A DNA stretch of 64,000 nt from NCBI GenBank assembly GCA_036825615.1, contig DAISXY010000003.1, positions 186,001 to 250,000 on the forward strand. The letters run 5' to 3'. The stretch comes from JAICXG01 sp036825615 (GTDB lineage Bacteria > Verrucomicrobiota > Verrucomicrobiia > Chthoniobacterales > UBA10450). Below are positions 42,939 through 51,825 of the stretch, in pieces. Within the stretch, counting starts at the first letter, position 1. Every line of letters begins with the position of its first letter. The notes below the pieces were generated by a model that saw only the letters and a list, made by a program, of their open reading frames with translations, did not search any database and was not told the origin of the DNA. The position numbers and the translations under genes were made by a program.

Positions 42939-44390
42939 TCAACGGGGCAACGCGCGCACGAAGAGGGAATACTGCGGCAGCGCCGCCGTTTTCGCGGAGA
43001 GAAGCTGTAACTGCGCCCCGGGCAACAATGCCAGCCAGGGCCGCGCGGGCTCGTTCCGTACGACCAAAGCGTCGAGCTGGCCGCCGCGCCACTGCGCAAT
43101 CGCCTCGTCCGGTGCAAGAAAATGATCGCGCCGCAGATACAACAGCATTCCTTCTTCGCGCCCGCCGACCACCGCGTAACGCCAGTTGCTCACCTCCGCC
43201 TGCGCACGCACCTGCGCCGAAAAGCGTACCAGCGCGTCGTCGCCCGCGTGGTAAGCGGAGCCGATTTTCCAGGCGGCGTATCCGCTCGTGAAAAGAGCGG
43301 CGAAAATAAGCGCGTAACCAAGCCACGGACGGACCTGGCGCTGCCAGCGCTCAACGCGAAACGCCGCCGCGACCTGCGCGCCTAACAACAGGCAGAACGG
43401 CGGCACGACTGGAAAAATCCGGTCCACCCGTTTCGATGGAATGATCGACATCAAAATCAATCCGCCGACGCTCCAGCAGACGAGCCAGACCGTGTCCGGC
43501 TGCATCCGGAGCGAGAGTTGTTCGCGACGGCGCCAGAAAAAAACCGCGAGACCAATGACGAGCAAACTCCAGGGCGCGAATTTGTGGAGCAGATGCGGGA
43601 AATAAAAATAGATCGGCTGCGGTTTGTGGATCGTCTCGGTAAAGCGGCCGGCAAATTCACGCACCACCACGCTTTCGTAAAAGCCCGGTTGGGTCGCGAT
43701 TCCTCCCCAGGCCCAGAAAAGAAAAATCGCGAGCGAAAAAATCCACGGCCACCAGCCGCTCCAGGCGCTCGGCGCGATGCCTTTGCGGCGGCGGAGAATT
43801 TCGTAGGCGACCAGGCCCGGCAGAATGAAGGCATAAATGATCGGCCCCTTGATCAGCATCGCGCCCGTGAGAAGGAAAAAGGCGATCACGCGATCCTGCG
43901 TCGCCCATTTTTCGGTCTTCCGAATTTTCCACCAGATCTGGGCCCCGATGAGGTAGCTCATGAGTGCGAGGGGCATGTCGGTGCGGACGAGCGTCGCCAG
44001 GCGGGGCGCGAGCAGGTTGAGCCCGAAAGCGCTCATTGCGATGAGGCCGGCGGCGCGGCCATAGGCGGTGGTCGTGTCGCGTGTAATCAGCCAGAGGAGG
44101 AGAAAGGCTGCGCCTAACGACGGCAAACGCCAGGCGCCTTCCCACCAGCGGGTGATCTCAAAGATGGCGGCTGAAATCCAGCCGACGAGCGGCGGTTTGG
44201 TCGCGACGCTGTCGTTAGGCGTATGCTGGTAGAGCCAGTGTCCCTGCCGCACCATCTCGAAGGAGGTGTAGGCCTGCTTCGCCTGGTCGTAATCGTCGAG
44301 CCTCCAGGGCAGATTGGTAATGAGAAACAGCACGAGAATGAGAGCGATAATCGCTGGTCGCAAAAATGGCCTCGCCATCAGTTCGGGCAT
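42939..44390 (-). CDS. Glycosyltransferase family 39 / ArnT-like membrane protein
   Basis: 483 aa from ATG 44390 (MPELMARPFLRPAIIALILV). Polytopic GT-C type enzyme: after the first helix comes the catalytic loop LPWRLDDYDQAKQAYTSFEM, with the acidic pair typical of family 39, then KPPLVGWISAAIF and about ten more hydrophobic helices, ending in a soluble C-terminal domain. It would transfer a sugar from a polyprenyl phosphate donor to lipid A or a protein; acceptor unknown. Frame extends 50 codons further into a repeat; that part is not conserved-looking. A second ATG (MARPFLRP) is four codons on. Confidence 0.82.
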   Translation of the reverse strand: MPELMARPFLRPAIIALILVLFLITNLPWRLDDYDQAKQAYTSFEMVRQGHWLYQHTPNDSVATKPPLVGWISAAIFEITRWWEGAWRLPSLGAAFLLLWLITRDTTTAYGRAAGLIAMSAFGLNLLAPRLATLVRTDMPLALMSYLIGAQIWWKIRKTEKWATQDRVIAFFLLTGAMLIKGPIIYAFILPGLVAYEILRRRKGIAPSAWSGWWPWIFSLAIFLFWAWGGIATQPGFYESVVVREFAGRFTETIHKPQPIYFYFPHLLHKFAPWSLLVIGLAVFFWRRREQLSLRMQPDTVWLVCWSVGGLILMSIIPSKRVDRIFPVVPPFCLLLGAQVAAAFRVERWQRQVRPWLGYALIFAALFTSGYAAWKIGSAYHAGDDALVRFSAQVRAQAEVSNWRYAVVGGREEGMLLYLRRDHFLAPDEAIAQWRGGQLDALVVRNEPARPWLALLPGAQLQLLSAKTAALPQYSLFVRALPR

Positions 44391-44457
44391 GGCGGGAGAG
44401 TGAACGGCTGAGGCGGCGAAGGCAACCATCGAGGAGGGGGTTGCGACCTCGCAAGTT

Positions 44458-44580
44458 GTCATCCCGAGCCGGCGAAGCGCGGCGAGGGACCGCGCCAACG
44501 GAGTTTGCACCCGCTCTCTTCTCCTGCGCGCAAATTGCAACTGTGAGGTCCTTCGCCGTCCTGCGGCGGCTCGGGATGAC
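44458..44580. repeat. GTCATCCCGAGC inverted-repeat element
   Basis: Left arm 44458-44491 (GTCATCCCGAGCCGGCGAAG and on to GAGGGACC) and right arm 44547-44580 (GGTCCTTCGCC to GGCTCGGGATGAC) are imperfect inverted copies about 33 bp long around 55 bp. The same left-arm word occurs at 47440. This belongs to the dispersed intergenic repeats beginning GTCATCCCGAGC found in several soil phyla (recall). Confidence 0.75.
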
Positions 44581-44652
44581 AGAAAGAGGAGCGGCGGCGG
44601 CTACATCACGTTCGGAGTTGGAAAAGCAGAAGCTTTCCGCCATTCTCCCGTC

Positions 44653-44997
44653 GTGAACGAACAGGAAAACCCGTGGATCCAGATCGCGCCCGGAATCAAA
44701 CGGCGCACGATCGCGAGCGGCGCAACCATGTACCAGATGCGCGCGGAACTCGAGGCCGGCAGCCGGTTGCCCGAACACAGCCATGCGCAGGAGCAGATCG
44801 CGCACGTCATCAGCGGTCGGATGAGAATGTTTGTCGCCGGCGTGGCTCACGAGCTCACGGCCGGCGACGCGGTTTATCTCGCGAGCAATGTTCCTCACGG
44901 CGTGGAAACAATTGAGGACACCACCGTCATCGACACCTTCAGCCCGCCGCGCGACGATTATCTCGCGCTCGACCAACAGGCGCGGCGCGCTGGTTGA
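44653..44997 (+). CDS. Cupin domain protein
   Basis: 114 aa from a GTG start (MNEQENPWIQIAPGI). The cupin core shows motif 1 LPEHSHAQEQIAHVISGRMRMFV (two His and a Glu for metal) and motif 2 AVYLASNVPHGVETIEDTTVIDTF. A small beta-barrel metal-binding protein, similar to those annotated as cupin domain proteins near KDO or sugar genes. It ends directly before kdsB (stop codon then ATG), so it is co-transcribed; substrate not known. Confidence 0.85.
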   Translation: MNEQENPWIQIAPGIKRRTIASGATMYQMRAELEAGSRLPEHSHAQEQIAHVISGRMRMFVAGVAHELTAGDAVYLASNVPHGVETIEDTTVIDTFSPPRDDYLALDQQARRAG

Positions 44998-45837
44998 ATG
45001 CGCGCCGTCGGCATCATCCCGGCGCGCTGGGGCTCGACCCGTTTCCCGGGCAAACCGCTCCATCTCATCGCGGGCAAACCGTTGCTTCAGCATGTCTGGG
45101 AAGGTTGCCGGCGTGCCCAAGCGCTCGAGTCGGTCATCATCGCAACCGACGACATGCGGATCGCGGAAGCTGCCTTTGACTGGGGCGCGGAAGTCAGCCT
45201 AACGAGCGCGAAACACGCCAGCGGCACCGACCGGGTCGCGGAAGTGGCGGCAAAGCTGCGCGGCGTTTGTCATGTTCTCAACATCCAGGGCGACGAGCCG
45301 TTGATTGAACCGGCGCTGATCAACCGGCTCGTCCGGCAAATGCAGCGCAATCCGAAGATCGAGATGATCACCGCGGTTCATCCCTTCGAAAATCCAGCGG
45401 ACGCGCAATCGCCGCACCAGGTGAAAGCGGTGCTCGATCGGCAAAACCGCGCGCTCTATTTCTCGCGCGCGGCGATTCCGTTCTACTCTGTCGTGGGAGG
45501 CGGTGATTCCGGCAGGAGGAGCGATCCCGCAGGTGCGAGCGGCCGGGGTCAACGCCCCCGGCTACAACGCACTGAACCCATGTATTTCCGTCATCAGGGC
45601 ATTTACGGTTACCGGCGCGAGCTGCTTTTGCGCTTCGTTCGCTGGCGCCGGACGCCACTCGAGAAAGCCGAAGCGCTCGAGCAATTGCGCGCGCTGGAGA
45701 ATGGCGTAAACATTTACGTGCTCGTCACCGAAAGCGGCTCGCCCGGCGTGGATACGCCGGCGGACGCCGCGGCGATCGAGAAAAGGTTGCTCGAAGCCGC
45801 GGGAGGAACGGGCCACCCTTCTCCTTTTTCTCGATGA
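44998..45837 (+). CDS. kdsB: 3-deoxy-manno-octulosonate cytidylyltransferase
   Basis: Activates KDO with CTP for attachment to lipid A. 279 aa, against about 250 for the family. PARWGSTRFPGKPL near residue 8 is the nucleotide-binding loop; IQGDEPLIEP near 96 the metal/CTP site; YFRHQGIYGYRREL near 196 the dimer/substrate region. Residues about 166-194 (GGGDSGRRSDPAGASGRGQR...) are extra, and part of this stretch (about 182-189) is coded by a repeat arm; they sit in a loop that varies in the family, before YFRHQGIYG. The start is 1 bp after the cupin stop and the stop overlaps pyrG by 4 bp. Confidence 0.93.
   Translation: MRAVGIIPARWGSTRFPGKPLHLIAGKPLLQHVWEGCRRAQALESVIIATDDMRIAEAAFDWGAEVSLTSAKHASGTDRVAEVAAKLRGVCHVLNIQGDEPLIEPALINRLVRQMQRNPKIEMITAVHPFENPADAQSPHQVKAVLDRQNRALYFSRAAIPFYSVVGGGDSGRRSDPAGASGRGQRPRLQRTEPMYFRHQGIYGYRRELLLRFVRWRRTPLEKAEALEQLRALENGVNIYVLVTESGSPGVDTPADAAAIEKRLLEAAGGTGHPSPFSR
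45542..45565. repeat. REP-like arm inside kdsB
   Basis: GCCGGGGTCAACGCCCCCGG plus CTAC matches the right arm of the palindrome in the cdsA-like gene with at most two differences. It is in frame and lengthens KdsB together with about 60 bp upstream that also look inserted (GGAGGCGGTGATTCCGGCAG). Confidence 0.75.
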
Positions 45838-47432
45838 AATACATTTTTGTCACTGGCGGTGTAGTCAGCTCGTTAGGCAAAGGCCTGGCCGCGGCTTCGT
45901 TAGGCACGCTCCTCGAGCTGCGCGGCCTGCGCGTCCTGCTCCAGAAGTTCGATCCGTATCTGAACGTTGATCCGGGAACGATGAACCCATTTCAGCACGG
46001 CGAAGTTTATGTCCTCGATGACGGGGCCGAGACCGATCTCGACCTCGGTCATTACGAGCGTTTCACCAATTGCGTTTTATCTCGAAACAACAACCTAACG
46101 AGCGGTCAGGTCTACGAGACCGTCATCAACAAGGAGCGACGCGGCGATTATCTCGGCAAAACCGTGCAGGTGATTCCGCATGTCACCGATGAAATCAAGG
46201 CGCGCATCCGCCAGGTCGCGGACCCGGAAAAGGTTGACATCGTCATCACCGAAATCGGCGGCACGGTGGGCGACATTGAAGGCTTGCCTTTCCTCGAAGC
46301 GATCCGGCAATTCATCCTCGAAGTCGGCACGCAGAACGTGGTCGACATGCACGTCACGCTCATCCCTTACATCCGCGCCGCCGGAGAATTGAAGACCAAG
46401 CCGACGCAGCAGAGCATCGCGAAGCTGCGCGAAATCGGTCTCCAGCCGCAGGTCTTGATTTGCCGGACCGAGCGCCCGCTCGATCTCGAGGTGCGGCAAA
46501 AGCTCTCGCTTTTCGGCAACGTCCCGGTCAACGCGGTGATCGAAGCGCGCGATGTCCCGCACACGATTTACGAGATGCCCCTCATGCTGCACGAGGAAGG
46601 GCTCGATCAACTCGTGTGCGATCTCCTGCGGATCGACGCGCCGCCCCCCGACCTGAGCGACTGGCGCAAGTTCGTTAGTCGCGTCGTTAACCCGAAGAAA
46701 CAGGTCAAGATCGCGGTCGTCGGCAAATACATTGATCTCCAGGACGCCTACAAAAGCATTTACGAATCGCTCACCCACGCGGCCGCGAGCCACGATTGCG
46801 GGATCGACCTGCGCTTGATCGACGCCGAGTCGCTCGAAAACGGAGTCGACGGTCAGCTGAACGATGTCGCTGGCATCCTCATTCCCGGTGGGTTCGGTGA
46901 GCGTGGGGTGGAAGGGAAAATCCGCGCCGCGCAATTCGCGCGCGAAAACAATGTGCCCTTTCTCGGGCTTTGTCTCGGGATGCAGGTGGCGACGATCGAG
47001 TTCGCGCGAAACGTCTGCGGGATCAAAGCCGCCAACAGCAGCGAGTTCGACCAGGAGTCATCGGAGCCGGTCATCTGTTTGCTCGACGACCAGCGCAAAG
47101 TGCAAAAGAAAGGCGGCAGCATGCGCCTCGGCACCTGGCCGACGAAAATCGTGCCCGGCACGCTCGCGGAAAAAATTTACAAACACGACCAGGTGCTGGA
47201 GCGGCATCGGCATCGCTACGAGTTCAACATGAAATATCGCGAGCAGATGGAGGGCAAAGGTTTCGTTATCAGCGGCACCTCGCCCGATGGTTCGCTGGCT
47301 GAGTTGATCGAGCTAAAAGGCCACCCCTTTTTCCTCGCCTGCCAGTATCATCCCGAATTCCAGAGCAAACCAAACCGGCCGCACCCGCTCTTCAGCGGCT
47401 TCATTCGCGCCTGCCTCGCGCACCAGGGCTAG
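45834..47432 (+). CDS. pyrG: CTP synthase
   Basis: Makes CTP from UTP with glutamine, supplying KdsB and the CdsA-like enzymes. 532 aa. The synthetase domain begins KYIFVTGGVVSSLGKGLAAASLG (P-loop-like) and contains DPGTMNPFQHGEVYVLDDGAETDLDLGHYERF; the glutamine amidotransferase domain has FLGLCLGMQVATIEFAR (catalytic Cys) and QYHPEFQSKP (His, Glu). Two TCGTTAGGC octamers encode Ser-Leu-Gly in the first 25 codons. It overlaps kdsB by 4 bp, placing CTP supply and KDO activation in one transcript. Confidence 0.96.
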   Translation: MKYIFVTGGVVSSLGKGLAAASLGTLLELRGLRVLLQKFDPYLNVDPGTMNPFQHGEVYVLDDGAETDLDLGHYERFTNCVLSRNNNLTSGQVYETVINKERRGDYLGKTVQVIPHVTDEIKARIRQVADPEKVDIVITEIGGTVGDIEGLPFLEAIRQFILEVGTQNVVDMHVTLIPYIRAAGELKTKPTQQSIAKLREIGLQPQVLICRTERPLDLEVRQKLSLFGNVPVNAVIEARDVPHTIYEMPLMLHEEGLDQLVCDLLRIDAPPPDLSDWRKFVSRVVNPKKQVKIAVVGKYIDLQDAYKSIYESLTHAAASHDCGIDLRLIDAESLENGVDGQLNDVAGILIPGGFGERGVEGKIRAAQFARENNVPFLGLCLGMQVATIEFARNVCGIKAANSSEFDQESSEPVICLLDDQRKVQKKGGSMRLGTWPTKIVPGTLAEKIYKHDQVLERHRHRYEFNMKYREQMEGKGFVISGTSPDGSLAELIELKGHPFFLACQYHPEFQSKPNRPHPLFSGFIRACLAHQG

Positions 47433-47439
47433 CGACTCG

Positions 47440-47513
47440 TCATCCCGAGCGGAGCGCAGCGGAGTCGAGGGATTCCGTGAAATAACCGAGAACCGTCGAT
47501 GCTGGACCTCAGC
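47440..47513. repeat. GTCATCCCGAGC-type repeat after pyrG
   Basis: The tract opens with TCATCCCGAGCGGAGCGCAG and later carries the inverted word AGCTTCGCTCGGGA near 47507, giving an imperfect hairpin between the convergent pyrG and sua5 genes. It probably serves as a shared terminator region. Confidence 0.6.
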
Positions 47514-47537
47514 TTCGCTCGGGAAGACCGTGGATAG

Positions 47538-48521
47538 TTAGTGGGCGGCGCGGCGAAGACGATCCATGATCGCTACGCCCAGGCCCTCTTCGGGCAGCGC
47601 TTCGGCAACGATGCGATCCAAACCGGCGTGATCCAATTCGCGGAGCTGACGGAAAAGGTTGGCCGCTGCTTCGCGCAGATTGCCGGTCGTGCTCAGCCGG
47701 CGCGACTCGACGAAGGTTTCGGAAAAAGGTTTGTCGGTCCAGAGCAGGGCGCCGTAGCGTTGGCCGCGCGGGACGGAGACGGAGGTAATATCCTCCACCA
47801 AGAGCAGGCGCGTGGCCGGACGATAGTGTGATGGCAACTGGCCCGGTGACTCCGTTTTGCCTGACGATGCGCTCCGGACTTCGCCGAAGGGCGCCAACTC
47901 TTCGCGCGTGATCGGCCCGGCGCGCAAAACTTCCATCACCCCGTCGCGCAACGCGATCACGGTGGATTCGATCCCATGCTGCGTCTGACCGCCATCGACA
48001 ATAAGCGGAATCCGGCCCGATAATTCCTGCGCGACATCCGCCGCCGAGGTTGGGCTCAGGCGCCCGAAGCGATTGGCGCTCGGCGCGGCCAGCGGTTTTC
48101 CGAATTGGCCGATTACTTCGGCGAAGATCGGATGCGCGCTCATTCGCACCGCCACAGTCGTCAGGCCTGCGGTCACGATCTCGGGAACGATCTGCGTTTT
48201 AGGCATCACCAATGTGAGCGGGCCAGGCCAGAAATGCTCAAGCAGTTGATCGACTAACGAGCGCATATTCTCCTCAATCAGCGCGACGCGCTCCAGCCAT
48301 GGGCGACTCGGGAGATGCACAATGAGCGGATCAAAATGCGGCCGCTCCTTGGTCTCGAAAATTTTCACTACTGCTTTGTCGGAGAGCGCGTCCGCGGCGA
48401 GCCCGTAAACCGTCTCGGTCGGCAGCGCCACGACTTCCCCGGCGCGTAGTAGCTCGATCGCGCGTGCCACAGCCCGGGCGCGCTCGTTAGGCTTGCCGGC
48501 CGGCGCCACTTCCGTTTTCAT
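47538..48521 (-). CDS. L-threonylcarbamoyladenylate synthase (Sua5 type)
   Basis: 327 aa. The TsaC/YrdC domain occupies residues about 15-200: VVALPTETVYGLAADAL, KIFETKERPHFDPLIVH, PGPLTLVMPKTQIVP, APSANRFGRLSPTSAADVA and LIVDGGQTQHGIESTVI. The remaining 120 residues, beginning PGQLPSHYRPATRLLL, are the Sua5 domain, so it is the long form. It makes threonylcarbamoyl-AMP for the t6A37 modification of tRNAs reading ANN codons. Overlaps purK by 4 bp (ATG inside its end), forming a purE-purK-sua5 transcript on the minus strand. Confidence 0.93.
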   Translation of the reverse strand: MKTEVAPAGKPNERARAVARAIELLRAGEVVALPTETVYGLAADALSDKAVVKIFETKERPHFDPLIVHLPSRPWLERVALIEENMRSLVDQLLEHFWPGPLTLVMPKTQIVPEIVTAGLTTVAVRMSAHPIFAEVIGQFGKPLAAPSANRFGRLSPTSAADVAQELSGRIPLIVDGGQTQHGIESTVIALRDGVMEVLRAGPITREELAPFGEVRSASSGKTESPGQLPSHYRPATRLLLVEDITSVSVPRGQRYGALLWTDKPFSETFVESRRLSTTGNLREAAANLFRQLRELDHAGLDRIVAEALPEEGLGVAIMDRLRRAAH

Positions 48522-49663
48522 CGGTCGTTCAATTTCTCCCGCGCACGGAGGGCATTCGCCGCCGCCTGCTCCACCGTTTCAGCAATCGCCGTCAGGTGTC
48601 CCATTTTGCGTCGGGGCCGCGGCTGACGTTTCCCGTAAAGATGCAGGTGCACATTCGGCTCGGCCAGGGCCGCGGCCCAGTTCGGTTCGCCGTCGGTCCA
48701 GAGGTCTCCGAGCAAATTAACCATCGCGCTCGGCCGCAGCAGCTCGGTCCTGCCTAACGACAGCCCAGAGATGGCGCGCACATGCTGCTCGAACTGGCTC
48801 GTGGCGCAGCCCTCGATCGTCCAATGCCCGGAGTTGTGCGGCCGCGGCGCGAGTTCGTTGATCAGGATTTCGCCGTCGCTTTTGACAAACATCTCAACCG
48901 CGAGCAGCCCGACGAGGTCGAGCCGGAGCGCGACCGCGCAAGCCAGTTCGGACGCTGCTTTCGCCACCCCTTCCTCGATGCGGGCGGGCGCGAGGGTGAG
49001 ATCGAGAATGTGATCGCGATGGATGTTTTCGCAGACGGGAAAGACGGCGGCCGACTCGTTAGGCGCGCGCGCCACGATCACAGAGATTTCCTTTTCAAAC
49101 TCGATCACTTTTTCGAGCACGCAGACTTCGTCTTCTCGTCCGCCCCAGAGCGTCTCCAAGTCAGCCCCGGGGTCGATCCGTTGCTGGCCTTTGCCGTCGT
49201 AACCAAAGGCGCCGCCCTTGAGAATCGCGGGCAGACCGATCGCTTTCACGGCATTCTTCAGATCAGCCAGGCGCGCGACTTTGCGAAAAGGCGCAACCGG
49301 GAAACCGCCGCGGGCAAGAAATTCCTTTTCGCGCAGCCGGTTCTGCGCAATCAGCAGGATCTCGCCGCGCGGCCTGACGATCTTGTCCGCCGACGCCCAT
49401 TCGATCGTCGCCTGCGGAATGTTCTCGAATTCGAACGTGAGCAGATCGATCTCGCGCGCAAATTGCCGCACCGCCGTCTCGTCGGCATAACTGGCGGCGG
49501 TCGCGCGATCAGAAAATTGCGCCGCTGGTCCGTCCTTGTCCGGCGAAAAGGTGTGGACGCGATAACCCATCCGCCGGGCCGCGACCGCGAACATGCGGCC
49601 GAGCTGCCCGCCGCCCATCACGCCGATTGTCGTCCCGGGGAGCAGCGGCTTGCGCGCGGTCAT
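48518..49663 (-). CDS. purK: 5-(carboxyamino)imidazole ribonucleotide synthase
   Basis: ATP-grasp enzyme that carboxylates AIR with bicarbonate in purine synthesis. 381 aa from ATG 49663 (MTARKPLLPGTTIGVMGGGQLGRMFA), which overlaps purE by 4 bp; the longer frame runs antiparallel through purE. GGGQLGRMFAVAARRMGY is the N-terminal loop, PAILKGGAFGYDGKGQQRI the ATP-grasp lid, and EMFVKSDGEILINELAPRPHNSGHWTIEGC the metal/phosphate site. Standard length and order with purE. Confidence 0.95.
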   Translation of the reverse strand: MTARKPLLPGTTIGVMGGGQLGRMFAVAARRMGYRVHTFSPDKDGPAAQFSDRATAASYADETAVRQFAREIDLLTFEFENIPQATIEWASADKIVRPRGEILLIAQNRLREKEFLARGGFPVAPFRKVARLADLKNAVKAIGLPAILKGGAFGYDGKGQQRIDPGADLETLWGGREDEVCVLEKVIEFEKEISVIVARAPNESAAVFPVCENIHRDHILDLTLAPARIEEGVAKAASELACAVALRLDLVGLLAVEMFVKSDGEILINELAPRPHNSGHWTIEGCATSQFEQHVRAISGLSLGRTELLRPSAMVNLLGDLWTDGEPNWAAALAEPNVHLHLYGKRQPRPRRKMGHLTAIAETVEQAAANALRAREKLNDR

Positions 49664-50154
49664 GGCAGCTTTTGCGCGAGCACGGTTTTGGTTTGGCGTT
49701 GCCGGAATTTCTCGACCGCGCTGCGAACTTTCGCATCGTGCAGGCCGACGATGCTGGCCGCGAGCAGGGCGGCGTTTTTTGCTCCCGCCGTTCCAATAGC
49801 AAGCGTGCCGACGGCGACCCCGGCCGGCATTTGCGCAATCGAAAGGAGCGAATCGAGTCCCTTGAGCGCGCGCGATTCGACCGGAACCCCGAGCACCGGC
49901 AGCCACGTCTGGGCGGCGATCATCCCCGGGAGATGAGCCGCGCCGCCCGCCCCGGCGACGATCACCTGGACACCGCGATCGGCGGCGCGGCGCGCAAACT
50001 TCGCCATCAGGTCGGGCGTGCGATGGGCCGAGACGATCCGATGTTCGTTAGGCACGCCCAGCTTTCCGAGCAGCTCGACGCAATGCTGCATCGTCTCCCA
50101 ATCCGACGCGCTTCCCATGACGACGCTAACGAGCGGAGCGGTTTTCTTTGCCAT
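49660..50154 (-). CDS. purE: 5-(carboxyamino)imidazole ribonucleotide mutase
   Basis: Rearranges N5-CAIR from PurK into CAIR. 164 aa. VVMGSASDWETMQHC near residue 11 is the nucleotide loop; RIVSAHRTPDLMAKFA and GAGGAAHLPGMIAAQTWLPVLGVPVES contain the conserved catalytic His and substrate residues. First gene of the purE-purK-sua5 operon. An in-frame extension upstream is not needed. Confidence 0.96.
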   Translation of the reverse strand: MAKKTAPLVSVVMGSASDWETMQHCVELLGKLGVPNEHRIVSAHRTPDLMAKFARRAADRGVQVIVAGAGGAAHLPGMIAAQTWLPVLGVPVESRALKGLDSLLSIAQMPAGVAVGTLAIGTAGAKNAALLAASIVGLHDAKVRSAVEKFRQRQTKTVLAQKLP

Positions 50155-50369
50155 AAGAGCCGGGAATCATCCGTCCCCTTGGAGCGGGAAAATTGCAACG
50201 GCTTTTCTCCGGGAAGACGGCGACTCTTCGCGTTTGGTTTGGAGACGGCCCGGCCTCGCGCCGTGGCAACCCGCGGCCCGGGGGCGGGCCGGCTCCAAGC
50301 CTCGGTAGTTTTCGTAGACCGCAATAGGGCAACGTGCTATCAAGGCGCACACGTTAGGCAGGCGTCTTC
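50155..50369. other. Intergenic region upstream of purE and the methyltransferase gene
   Basis: 215 bp between divergent genes. It contains GC-rich inverted stretches (GGCCCGGCCTCGCGCC near 50248, GGGCGGGCCGGCTCC near 50280) and one CGTTAGGC octamer at 50352-50359 just before the methyltransferase start. No gene, tRNA or purine riboswitch fold was recognised. Confidence 0.5.
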
Positions 50370-51188
50370 ATGAGTGAGCAGATAAGCGACAACGTTTTCA
50401 GCGGCTCGGTGCCGAAACTCTACGAAAAATATCTCGTGCCCCTGGTCTTCGCTCCCTATGCCCCTGATTTGGTGAAGCGGCTGAACTCGCATGGACTCGA
50501 TCGCGTCCTCGAGGTCGCCGCCGGCACCGGCGTGGTCACGCGAGCGCTCGACGCCACGCTGCCGGCAAATGTCGAAATCGTCGCGACCGATTTGAATGAG
50601 GGAATGATCGAAGAGGCGCAATCCATCGGCACCGGGCGGGCCGTGAAATGGCAGCAGGCCGATGCGCTGGCGCTGCCGTTCCCTGACGAATCGTTCGATG
50701 CCGTGGTCTGCCAGTTCGGCGTCATGTTTTTCGCGGATAAGACAAAGGCATTTGCCGAGATCCGTCGCGTCCTTCGGCCCGGCGGGGTCTTTCTTTTCAA
50801 TGTCTGGGACAAGATCGAGGAGAACGATTTTCCCTATACAGTGACGAGCGCAATTGCCTCGCTTTTTCCCGATAACCCGCCGCGGTTTCACGCCCGCGTG
50901 CCGCACGGATATCATTCGCCCGAGACGATCGAGCGCGACCTCGCCGCGGCCGGATTCACGAACAAACCGCAAATCGAAGTCGTAACGAAAGTGAGCCAGG
51001 CGAGGGCGCCGCGCGTTCCGGCCATGGCTTATTGCCAGGGCACGCCGCTGCGCAACGAGATCGAAGAGCGCGACGCGATGCTGCTGAGCGACGCGACTTC
51101 AGTCGCCGCGAAGGCACTGGCGGAGAAGTTCGGCACCGCAAACATTGCGGGAAAAATCCAGGCGCTCGTGGTTAGCGTCCGGAAGTAA
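50370..51188 (+). CDS. Class I SAM-dependent methyltransferase
   Basis: 272 aa. SAM-binding motif I is VLEVAAGTGVVTRALDATLP near residue 48, motif II IVATDLNEGMIEEA near 71 and motif IV FDAVVCQFGVMFFADKTKAFAEIRRVLRPGG near 109, the ubiquinone/sarcosine-type Methyltransf_11/25 family. The C-terminal 90 residues give no substrate clue. Alone between divergent purE and a convergent gene. Confidence 0.88.
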   Translation: MSEQISDNVFSGSVPKLYEKYLVPLVFAPYAPDLVKRLNSHGLDRVLEVAAGTGVVTRALDATLPANVEIVATDLNEGMIEEAQSIGTGRAVKWQQADALALPFPDESFDAVVCQFGVMFFADKTKAFAEIRRVLRPGGVFLFNVWDKIEENDFPYTVTSAIASLFPDNPPRFHARVPHGYHSPETIERDLAAAGFTNKPQIEVVTKVSQARAPRVPAMAYCQGTPLRNEIEERDAMLLSDATSVAAKALAEKFGTANIAGKIQALVVSVRK

Positions 51189-51196
51189 GTCAGCTT

Positions 51197-51748
51197 CTAC
51201 TTGCCGTCGGAGTGTTGCTGATTCGCGAGCAGGTCCTGGGCTTCCTGCAAACTCTGGCAGACGGCGATTTGCACCTGCGGCCCGTAGTGGAAGTAGGACA
51301 TGATACCAAGCCCGATGTCGCGCTCGGGCCGTGGGATCACTCGAACGACAGCGTGCACCCCGCGATCGCGACAGAGCTGCATGATGCGCTTGATCTGTGG
51401 GGCGCAATCCAGATCCATCGATTTCAATTCGCTCAGGTCGACGAGCACGCGAAAGCCAGCACTTAGATTCGCCAGGGCCGCTTCCACATCGGTCGCACAC
51501 TGCACCACGCTCGCCGAGGTGACCGCGCCGGAGTAACGAATCACAAGGAGGTTCTCCTCCGGTTTTGTTTCGATCGCGTAAGTGCGCGTTTCGAGTTCCG
51601 GGAGCCTGCTAATGGGCTGCCAGGTTTGGCAGTTGTCCACGGAGAGGAAGTCCGCAGAGGAAAAGAAATTGGAACGGAGCTCGCGCTCCAATTCTTCGAG
51701 CGAATAGGGCCCATAACGCTGGCCTTTTTTCGAGACGTAGATCTGCAC
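51197..51748 (-). CDS. GYF-like domain protein with STAS/SpoIIAA-like C-terminus
   Basis: 183 aa from a GTG start at 51748. The first 50 residues (VQIYVSKKGQRYGPYSLEELERELRS ... WQPIS) match the GYF_2 pattern (xYGPYSxxEL), a small fold for Pro-rich peptide binding. Residues about 58-180 (LLVIRYSGAVTSASVVQCATDVEAAL, FRVLVDLSELKSMDLDC) look like a STAS-like phosphotransfer-regulated domain, though no conserved Ser is assigned. Fusion of these two is uncommon in my experience. The frame extends to an ATG at 51793 over the divergent MATE gene; GTG is preferred. Confidence 0.7.
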   Translation of the reverse strand: MQIYVSKKGQRYGPYSLEELERELRSNFFSSADFLSVDNCQTWQPISRLPELETRTYAIETKPEENLLVIRYSGAVTSASVVQCATDVEAALANLSAGFRVLVDLSELKSMDLDCAPQIKRIMQLCRDRGVHAVVRVIPRPERDIGLGIMSYFHYGPQVQIAVCQSLQEAQDLLANQQHSDGK

Positions 51749-51825
51749 CGCGCATTCTAATTTAGCAAAGACGATCCCGTTTGCTATTTGCAAACCGGTC
51801 GGCTACAACCGCGGCTGACAGCCTG

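Noticed and set aside
46095..46934. 279-aa minus-strand frame opposite pyrG
   Set aside because: pyrG is certain; the antisense product has no recognisable domain.
48782..49936. 384-aa plus-strand frame opposite purK and purE
   Set aside because: Antisense shadow of two overlapping purine genes with clear motifs.
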